A stretch of DNA of 64,000 nt. Origin: Stachybotrys elegans. Lineage: Eukaryota; Ascomycota; Sordariomycetes; Hypocreales; Stachybotryaceae. Each line of letters begins with the position of its first letter. Position 1 is the first letter of the stretch. The position numbers and the translations under genes are program-made. The notes beneath the pieces are model-generated. The model was not told the origin of the DNA. It worked only from the letters and a program-made list of their open reading frames with translations, and did no database searches. This document shows positions 52,266 to 61,122 of the stretch, in pieces. The DNA is taken from contig JAGPNK010000003.1 in assembly GCA_020746835.1 (NCBI GenBank), forward strand, positions 496,001-560,000, given 5' to 3'.

Positions 52266-55200
52266 ATGCGGGCTTCTCGATGGTGCGATGACCGTCGCCT
52301 CACTCATGCACCCGAGCGACATGTTCCAACGAGCATCGAGGGCGGTGTGAGCCCAGGCAGCAAATACTGGGCAAATTTGATGTCACAATGGACATCGCGT
52401 CTTGAGCTATCGGCGATGAGCTTCGAAAGTCTGATCGCTACTTACTTCACCAAGGAGGAAGCCGAATTGCTCATCGCCGCCGATGAAGACGGGCCGTTAC
52501 GAGAGAGGCAGCTGGAGAATGCGGGCGAGTACCACGAGCTGCTGGCGAGCCGACAATTCAGAGACGTCAAGGACTGTCTCGAAACGAAGCTCACAATGCT
52601 TACTCTTGGAATGCCCGTTGAGCCAATCCAACTTCCCTTCCAAGCGACCAAGTCCGCGTCGGAAGTGAGGAAACCGCAAGACGCTCTGTTTGATGTCCCG
52701 CCGCCGCTCCATTTCCTCCATGATCACACGCATCGATACTATGGACGCGATGGCTTGAGAGGTGAGGACTGTCAGATGGAATCACACGATTGCAACTTCC
52801 TAACACAACAGCAGGTGTCGCCTCCATTCATCCCCCTCTTTCTGTACCGCAAGACTCCGGCGAAGGTATTTCCATGACGGCGAATGGCGACTGCCTTGTC
52901 AACACTCTATGGGTCCCAAGCAAAGACACACACCATTCAGAGGCGCAGCTGTCAAGTAACCATCATTCCACTCATCGGCAGACATTTGCGCGCGGTCGTC
53001 TACGTGGAGGGTCCTCCACCGTTCAAGGAGACGTGCCCGGCAACAGCAATGAAAGCGTCCCCCCTACTATCATGCCCAAAGAAGCTCCTCTGACCCCAAC
53101 GGCTCAGAAAATTCCCCTGTACGGATATCAAGGAGTGGTGCCGTTCGATCCCTCACAGCCCTCTTCGTTTATTTTTGCTGCCCGCCTTCTTCTCTCCGTA
53201 CGAGTTACAAACACTGTTAGGTATACGCTTGTTCACTACAAGAGAGATAGCAAGAAGATGTTTACCTGCATCGATGACGAACTCACAAGCAAGATTGATG
53301 GTCCAGCTATTCAATATATCCAGAAGCATCTCCCTGGGTCAGGGCCGTGGACCACAGTTTCCTGCTGCGCCTTCTTTATTAAGCTGCAACACGATAAGAC
53401 TCCGCTCTCATGGGAACCGGGACCGCGAGATGACCTAGTCAAGGCGGTCCGTTCTGTTACGTCCGAGACATCTACTGAGGTGGTGCGAACCGCCTACATT
53501 GGACTTCCCGTCAACGATATGAACATGTGGCTCTCGGATTGGGGAGCTAATATGTACTCTCCATACATTCAGACGGCTCTCGAGGTCCTTTTAGGGCGTC
53601 CTTATAGAGGATTGGCCCATGCCTTGCATCGTCTGGTTCCCGAACCGGCCACCGAGGGCAGCGACTGGGGCCAAATGTACGGCTTGGCCACCATCAGCCC
53701 TTTCCAGCTTCATCAATTGGACCGAGAGGAAAACAACAATGTCGTGCGGCTCGACGCCGTAGCGCTCGGCGGGGAAGACATAGCCTTCTTTCTCCCCAAC
53801 TTCTGGCCGAACGGAAATGAGGGCCCAGACTTGATCATGACAGCAGCGGCGGACGCGGGCGGAACCCCTCGAAGGCTCCAGTATCATGGCGCTGCCAAAC
53901 GGATCCGCACCATCGCTTACGGCTACTTCAAGTCGGAATGCAGGGACCTGGAAGGAATCCACCTCTTCAGCGGCGAGGATCTGCTTGGGCCCGAAGCAAG
54001 GCAGCCGATGCGTAGCTTTTTCCTCCCCTTTGATGGTAACGGCCCAAACACAGAAGCCGATCTGGATATCTACCTCGCCGGCGAAGCCGCCCAGAGGCGA
54101 CGATACTTTCTGCTGCACCCAAAGTGGAAGAAGAACAGCGTGGAGATGATTGCTCAATGGAAGAATTCCGAGGACCCAGCAGCTCAATCGTCCATTTTGA
54201 TCCCTCCTTTCCACAACGACCAGGACAACACGTTTGCCTCTCTCGAGACATTCTTCAAGAACCTGGATGAGCTCTGCCGCATCTCGGGGAGGAAGAATGC
54301 AGGGGATGATATAAACGACGGCAAGCTGGTCCGCCTGACTCCCAAGCTCACCGGGCCTGTCCCACCCAGGGCGGACTACACGCCGGTTCATATGCCGTGC
54401 TTCTACGTGCATCGAGACATGACGAAGACCGAGTGGCTCGCCGTGAGAGCGAGAATCACCACGACGGTGGTCCACGTGCAGATCCTGGGACCCGAGATCC
54501 AGAGCTGGACACTCAACATGAGCCCCTCTATGATCTGGGGGCCGCGGTACGGCAGAATGGCCAAGGTTCCGCATGCCAGAGCCGTGTACGAGTCAATTGA
54601 TCGTGACATATTTTGGGTTGGCGATGCCCACACGGCTCATGTGTCTAATGAAGTCCCTACAGTTCCTACTAACCCCGCCCTTCCTTTTGGAAGCGTGTTT
54701 CCTCAAACCACAGCTCCTGCACAGCCCCCTGGGCCTCGAATATCCCCTAAACCTCCCAGCCGAGTCTCTCCTAGCCATCATGCGTCTCCTGGCCAGGGTG
54801 TCTCTTCTGCCGTGTCTGCTCCTCAAACCCCCGTACAGCACACAGAAGCCTCTCCAAAGACTCTTCAACCTGAGATTTCCCCAGCGAAACCGAGCTCTTC
54901 CCCAGCCCAGGCGAGTGCGTCCAAGAGGGTGTCTCCAGTGGCCCAAACCACCGCCACAGAGCCCACCTCCTCCCCTCCTGTGTCAGTGCCGGTGGTCTCA
55001 CCATCTATATCTGTGCCGGTATCTCCAGCAGCCGAGACAGATGCATCACAGCAAAATTCTCCAGCTGAAGCCCCAGCTCTTCCGTCTGAACGCCCTCAGA
55101 AGAAGCCCTATGCAGCGCGAGAGGAGGCCTATCTCGCACAGCCCAGCGCGTACGAGGACTTTGAGCAGGGCGCGTCACCGCGGTTACCCCTCAATGCGCC

Positions 55201-56864
55201 TCCGCTGGAAAGCTTCATCCGTCCTGGTCCAGACTCCCCCATGGTCAACAGAACGTTGCTCACACTCAGTGAGCAGGCTGATCTTCAGAAGACCCTTAAC
55301 AGTCTGCGCCTACTTCTCACAAAGCGGCTGCTGGCATGCCCTTACCCTGGTTGCAGCTTCCAATGCAAATACCAGGATACTGAGGACTTCTGCCAGCATA
55401 TAGACGATGAGCATTCCAAGCAGTTGGAGAGGGAAGTTTGTCCATGGTGCAAAGTCTCCGACTTTGGACTCCTGAACCGCAAGGAGAAGCTCAAGCACAT
55501 TGGCGACAAGCACAAGGACGCACTGTTGCAAGCCTTGACTGGGGGCAAGTCATCCATTAAGATCACTCACCATGGCAATACCTGGACAATTCCATTATCC
55601 AGCATTAATGCTGAAATTATTGTTGCGGAGGCGGTAGAAGGACAGGAGGCAGCCGATTCTGCCCGCGCACCGACGTTGGCGCCTGCAGAGCAGTTCATTC
55701 CAGTCGCTGCTAAGGAGTCGCCGTTCTGCAATGCCTGTGGACGAGATATGCGTAGCTTCATGTGCCAGTTCGAGAAGGGTTACCACCGTCGCTGGTGTGC
55801 TGACAATACCCCGAACACCGCTCATGCCCTGAACGGTGCGCATTGTCACTTCTGTGAGGAGTGCGGGGAGTTTATATGGTCGTCAGTGAGGGACGCCAAG
55901 AGAAGCGGTCGTTCTCCCGAGGGTCTTGTGAGAAGTTGCGAACACGCCCGTGCCTCTGGGTTTGACGAGTGCCTGTTTTGCTGGAAGTGCGGCATTCCTT
56001 ATGAGAAGCTTACAATCCACGAGAAGCTGAACCACATGAGACACTGCGAAGGCTATGGGATCCAGCCAGGCCAGTTCTGCGGTTGGTGTGGAATGGAGTT
56101 TGTCGTAGGACGTTGCACTCCTCAAGAGCAAGCTATGCACAAAGGCTCCTGCAGTGCCCGTTTTCTGGGTAGCAGAGCGGGTCTCGAGCTCGAGACACTC
56201 AATCCTGATCAGATAGAGGTTGATGCACAGCTGCTGGATGAAATGGACACAGACCCAGCTCGGGGGATAATGGCTTCCAGCACGCCCAAGCAAGCTCTTC
56301 ATGCCCAGGGCAAAGATAACAATAAGCAGGGCCATTCAGAACCCGATGATGAGGGAGATCAGCCGCAAGAGGCAGAAACAGAGGAAGAGGAGGAGGAGAA
56401 TGAGCAGCCCAAGCAGCCCTCCAGAATGACAAGGTCTGCTAGTGCCAAGCCAAAGGCATCCACCAGCAGTGGTGTGAAGAAGAAGCAGGCCTTAACACAG
56501 GCAGAGCTCCATTCAAAGAGGAGCGAAGCAGCAAAGAAGGCGGCCGCCACGCGCGCCCGGAACAAGGCGGCGAGAGAGGCCGAGGCAGAGAAGACAAGGA
56601 AGGCGGGCAGGAGGAAGCCGTCGACTGGTAAGCCACTTCGCTCTTTTACAAGGGGGTTCTTTAAGATGATGATGGGAGACTGACATGCATTGTGTTACAA
56701 TAATAGAATCGAAAGAGGTGGTTGCTTCGACGAAGCGCGCAGCGTCGCCGGGCTTGGAGCCCTCTAGCAAGAGACAGAGAACAGCGATAAAGGAGGAGCC
56801 GGAGGCGGTGACTGGAGTGAGGAGGAGCACTCGCTCTACAAAGGGACGTCGGGGTAGGGAGTGA
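52266..56864 (+). CDS. Large Cys/His-rich zinc-finger protein of unknown function
   Basis: Three exons, 52266-52761, 52812-56627 and 56707-56864, give 1489 residues. Introns are 50 bp (CTAAC branch site; restores GLRAGVAS) and 79 bp (restores STGKP-region as PSTESKEVV). Residues 1-640 have no recognised domain. About 640-980 is Ser/Pro/Ala-rich, with many SP pairs. About 1000-1290 is rich in Cys and His: CPYPGCSFQC and HIDDEH, CPWCKVSDF, FCNACGRDMR, CHFCEECGEF, CLFCWKCGIPYEKL, FCGWCGMEF, resembling a string of C2H2 or C2HC fingers. The end has a run of Glu and then Arg/Lys-rich segments (possible nuclear targeting), finishing RRSTRSTKGRRGRE. A nuclear, nucleic-acid or chromatin role is inferred. 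The start ATG is the first in frame; later in-frame ATGs are possible. Confidence 0.75.
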
Positions 56865-58240
56865 AAAGATGCAGAGCGGCAGAGGCTTGGGACTATTGCG
56901 CATTTGGTTGATGGCATCCAGCTGAGGGTAGAGTTTGCGTATATAGGCGACGATTCGCAAGGGAAGCCTGACGATGGCCTCGTTGTTTCTCTCTACTGTT
57001 TACGACTGCATTGGTTGCCGGGGCACTAGGCACCACCTCTACTGTTTATTTGCTCTCTACTGCCTACACACCACACTGCACACCCTTTTCCTCATCATAG
57101 ATTTATGCGACTCATAGTTCACAATAGGCCTCTCGATGCAAAGGCTCCCGTCTTGTCATTTCTGCTCGTCTATTGCTCCCTGGCGAAGTCATCATCCTTC
57201 TCACATTCAGCATACCCCCCAGAACATGAGGGGTACGGTGAATCTCAACTATCGACTTACCACTCATCTCCAGTTCATTGCAAGTATATTAGGTATCAAA
57301 CCGCCACCACCACCTATACTGAACCTGTGCCATGGATCGATGTAGAGCCAAGAAATACCCCCTCTATCCGCCCCCAGTCTTCTTCCAACCATCAGTCGTC
57401 CACACGACACACTTCCGCCACCTCCTCTCGGCACGTCAAGTGGACAGGCATATTGACTCATAGCTACTCCGTATAGAGAGAGCGGGTGCAAGAGGCCCGA
57501 GCCCTCATTACCCGAGCCCTTAGAGAACACAACAAGGAAGCCCTAGATGAGCCCTTGGATGTAACTAAAACTTCGCAGCCTTTCGATCGCCCCATGGATT
57601 AAACAAGAATGAGGTATGCTATCTCCGGCTTACATTACGGGATTCTGCCACGGATGAATCCCGTGATAAGTCCGAGATGGTGTCGCTATCCACACCATAC
57701 GCGTGGCAGGCGAATTTACTCGACCGGGCGGAGCAAAATATATTAGGCAACAGAGTGAGGCCATACAAGTGGCGTCAAATGGCACGATAAATAGGCAAGC
57801 TTATTTTCCATCGGCGAATAACCAGCCAACGAGAAACGAGGCAGTCCGTTTGTCCCAATAGGGGAATTGAGTATTGTCAATTGGCCTGCATACGGGAAAG
57901 ACTACTTGAGCTACTGACGGGCTGCTATAATTGAAATGCGTGGTGTCTGTGTAGTCCTCTTCGCAGCTGACTTGCTATAAAGGTGTAAGAAGGGAGAGAT
58001 GTGAATTGAAGGTTTCATTCAACAGAATGTAATGATCGGAAACAGGGTGCCAGTCAAGACGCAAGCTTGCAGATACCCTCAGAGACGGGGAGAGAAAAAA
58101 ATGAGTGAATGAAAATGGAAGAAGGAAAGACAGAAAGGAAGAAAGCGGGCCCTCAGGTGGGTAAGGATGCAAGAGAAAGGGGCAACCTATCAAGAGTTCA
58201 AGCCCTGATATACTCGGAAAGATGTCCGGTGGCTGCCAGC
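56865..58240. other. Convergent gene-free region
   Basis: Between the zinc-finger gene (plus) and the protease gene (minus). A 123-codon frame at 57,105-57,476 is Ser/Thr/His-rich without family resemblance, and I do not call it a gene. Confidence 0.5.
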
Positions 58241-60462
58241 TTACGGCTTCTCCCAGTCGATTCCGTCCTGGTTCACTTCCATATCATCGGAATCTTCAGC
58301 ATCATCCTGGGCATATAGATGCTGACCCGGGGTGAAGTGTGCCCAGTCATCATACGAGGTCGGGCCAACACCTGCGAGGGCGCGGATCGCACGCTTAGGC
58401 AGGTGCTTTTTGCCTCGCGACTTGTTTTTGTAGCGTTTTGCCTTGGAATCGGGTTTTGCCGTGTCATGTGTGTCCTCATCGCTGGTGTCCTCGTCGCTGG
58501 TATCCTCGTCGCTACTGTCCGAGCTGCTGTCTGCCGTGGCCTCAGCGGCTGCACCGTTTTGGATGAGCTTGGTTATCGCGGGGGTGACGTCCTGGATGAG
58601 CTTGGGCAAGGTGTTGAGCACGTGCGGAGCAATCACCTGCACAACTTGCTTGGCCTTTTGGAAGAAGCCCTCCGGGAGAGGGACGGCCTGTCCATCTATC
58701 TTCTTCTTGTTCTCGTGGATCACGGCATCTAGGGCAGCCTGGCTAAGCACAGAGCGGCGCAAGAGCAACTGTTGGGCTTCGTCCATGTCATCAAGGTCGA
58801 CGCCCATGTGGGTGGGCGCCACGATGGAGCCGAGGTAGCATAGCCCGGTTCGGGAATGTTGGGCGATCGTGTCAGGGCATTGGATTCCACCAACGAGGAT
58901 GTTGCCCAGCTCCCCGTTAAAGAAGCTTTCCCCGACCTGGGGTGAATCCTCGAGCAGTTTCTTAAGGAAAGCTTTCCGGGAACCCTTCAAGCTTTCGCTT
59001 TCAGTCATTGTGTACTCAATCTTCTTCTTCTCGCCCTTGTCCGTGAGTTCTCCCGCTCCGGCTTGCGAATCAGCGCCCAAGGCAGACAAGACGGTCGGCC
59101 CGATTTTGAATATGCCGGGCGCATTCCGCTGGTAGTAGGCGTCCATCCTGCTGTAGATGGCATTGAGCCTACTCTCATCGCGAATGCTACCCAAAGACTG
59201 GAGCACTGCCTCACCGAGGATGGCCCGGTGCATGATGGGGTTTTGCTCGATGCTCTCAATGGCACTCTCGGCAGTTGTATCGTTGCCCATGGTCGATTCA
59301 CAGAGACTACCGACGTATCCAAGAGCGGCCCCGGCGACAGCGGCCAGCGGGCCCACGACAGGCCCCAGGAAGGGGGAGCCAGTGGTGAGGACAGTAGAGG
59401 CGATGTTGCTGGCAATCTTGGCTATGTCTCTACCAGTGTCGAGGAAGCCTTCCTGCGAGTCAAGTGCCGATACCGACACGTAATTGACATTCTTCTTGGT
59501 GGTTACGACGACAGGCTTCGGGTCGTCCACAACGCTGACGTATGCACTATAGACGTTGCCGTACTGGCCCGCAATCGGGCTGGCCGAGTTGGAGTACGAG
59601 CCCCCGTAGGTGTGGGCGCCGATGGAGGTACGGTAGGTGCTCGAGGCGCGCAAGACGGCAGATCCGGATTGGCCTCCCGCAGTAGATATGGTGTATGAGA
59701 GCATGTTCTTGGTCGATGTCTCAAGGTTCCATTCGGTGTGTTCCCATGCCTCATACATCTGCGCACCTTTCTCCTCCTTCCCATTCTTGTCCTTCTTGAA
59801 CTTGTCGCCGGGATAGCCGACAATGCCCAGTATCTCAGCTCCCTTCACGGGGGTCGGCATGTGATGGACGAGCTGGGACGTGATGCCGGTGAACCCAGAG
59901 TCCAGCTTGATGAAGGCGACATCGCTTGTCCGGTTCGAAGACGAGGCCAGCCAGCCCGCAGTTGTGGCCACACGGAGACCCCGACGTAGCTGCACATCAG
60001 CGTCCTTATTCTTGACCGAGTCTCTTCCATTGTAACCAATGTAGGCATTGATGCGGACCGCGCGACCCATACCATTGGCCCAGTCATAGACGCAATGGCC
60101 GGCTGTGACCACGATGTCATGTCGGATGAGCGACCCGCTGCCCATAGCCCATCTGTTGTCTTCATCGCCCTGGTCTTCGTATCGCATCTGCAGCTTCACA
60201 ATAGCTGAGATGAGGCATGTCAGCTTACTAGAAAAAGCGCAGCAGGAGCTGATGCAATGTTACCTCGATATTTGCCACCCGTCTTGAAGTCATCCGCAGG
60301 CACCAACTTCCTCTTGTCTTCCCCAATGATAGACTCAGCCTGTCCTGTCACCTTCCCCTGGTCCTCCAACACCATCTCCTCCTGCACCGCGGACTCTGTC
60401 TTCGACAGGCCCCAGGTGCCAACCAGGATGTTGCTGGGAATCTTGTTACCGTTGGCACTCAT
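58241..60462 (-). CDS. Trypsin/V8-like serine protease with large C-terminal region
   Basis: Two exons, 60264-60462 and 58241-60204, give 720 residues. The 59-bp intron (GTAACA..CTCAG, CTGAC branch site) joins KYR to AIVKLQMRYED. The protease domain (about 55-310) resembles the V8/glutamyl endopeptidase group of S1 proteases: SIIGEDKRKLV ahead of the domain, His103 in VVTAGHC, Asp161 in TSDVAFIKLD, Ser246 in TAGGQSGSAV. No signal peptide is seen (MSANGNKIPSN), so it is probably cytosolic. The C-terminal 400 residues match no family I know. They include a Gly/Ala-rich hydrophobic segment (SPFLGPVVGPLAAVAGAALG), which might touch membranes, then an acidic DEDTSDEDTSDEDT repeat and a basic patch (KRYKNKSRGKKHLPKR). 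It is divergent from a STAND NTPase gene 660 bp away, suggesting a receptor-effector pair (inference). Confidence 0.85.
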
Positions 60463-61122
60463 GATGGGCTGGATGAAGATGATCTTGTTACTTGGACAAC
60501 AAATACAAAGTAAAAGGGAGCTTGATAAGAAGCGAGAGGTGAGAGTTCAAGTTGATAGTTCCAGACGAGGATAGGATAGGCACTTTGTTCACTGAGCGTA
60601 GACTGTCTTTGCTGGATGGTGAGTTTTCGTTCAAACCAAGGGAAGTAAACTCGCTTTTATAGACGCATGCGCAACGACACCAGAGGCATGTTGACATGCG
60701 CGCTGGACGTGCGCCCGTGAATGGCAGAACAACGATGCGCAGACAGCATGGCAAACAACTGCACGAACGAGGTAGGCGCCAGGTACGTGATAACACAAGC
60801 CCTTGGTATGTATCTGCTGTCTTTGACTGTTCTTGACTGTTCAACTGCGCGAGTGGGCACCAATCTGGTGCCCATGGTGCGCGCTTGACGGGTGTGCATA
60901 ATGAGCACCACTCGGCTGCCCATGGTGTGCGCTCGATGAGTGCACATAATGGACACCAATTCGCTGCCCATCGTGATTGGTCCGCACAGTGAGGCTTAGC
61001 CAAGTGCCCGTCGTGGGAGCGAGCCTGGAAAATATGAACTCTACACCATCTTCGGTTGACCATCCAAAAGTCCACTTCTCTCTGGCCGGCTCAACAAGCA
61101 GCACTGAGTTTTCGATTTCAGC
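60463..61122. promoter_or_regulatory. Bidirectional promoter region of the protease/STAND pair
   Basis: 660 bp separate the two start codons (60462 and 61123). The region would hold both promoters and contains the 48-bp repeat array. A 195-codon minus-strand frame here (60,488-61,075) is kept open by the repeat and shows no family resemblance. Co-regulation of the pair is inferred from the arrangement only. Confidence 0.5.
60845..60985. repeat. 48-bp tandem repeat, about 2.5-3 copies, in the shared promoter
   Basis: Diverged units of about 48 bp recur: GGTGCCCATGGTGCGCGC (about 60,873), GCTGCCCATGGTGTGCGC (about 60,914) and GCTGCCCATCGTG (about 60,963), with GTGTGCATAATG/GTGCACATAATG between them. 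The unit is a multiple of three, so several minus-strand frames stay open and show 16-residue repeats. It lies between the divergent protease and STAND genes. Confidence 0.8.

Noticed and set aside
57105..57476. 123-codon plus-strand frame rich in Ser, Thr and His
   Set aside because: No family resemblance, no conserved start context, lies in a convergent intergenic region.
60488..61075. 195-codon minus-strand frame with repeated WCPL motifs
   Set aside because: Kept open by the 48-bp tandem repeat, overlaps the expected promoter of both flanking genes, and has no family resemblance. I kept it only as a remark in the findings.
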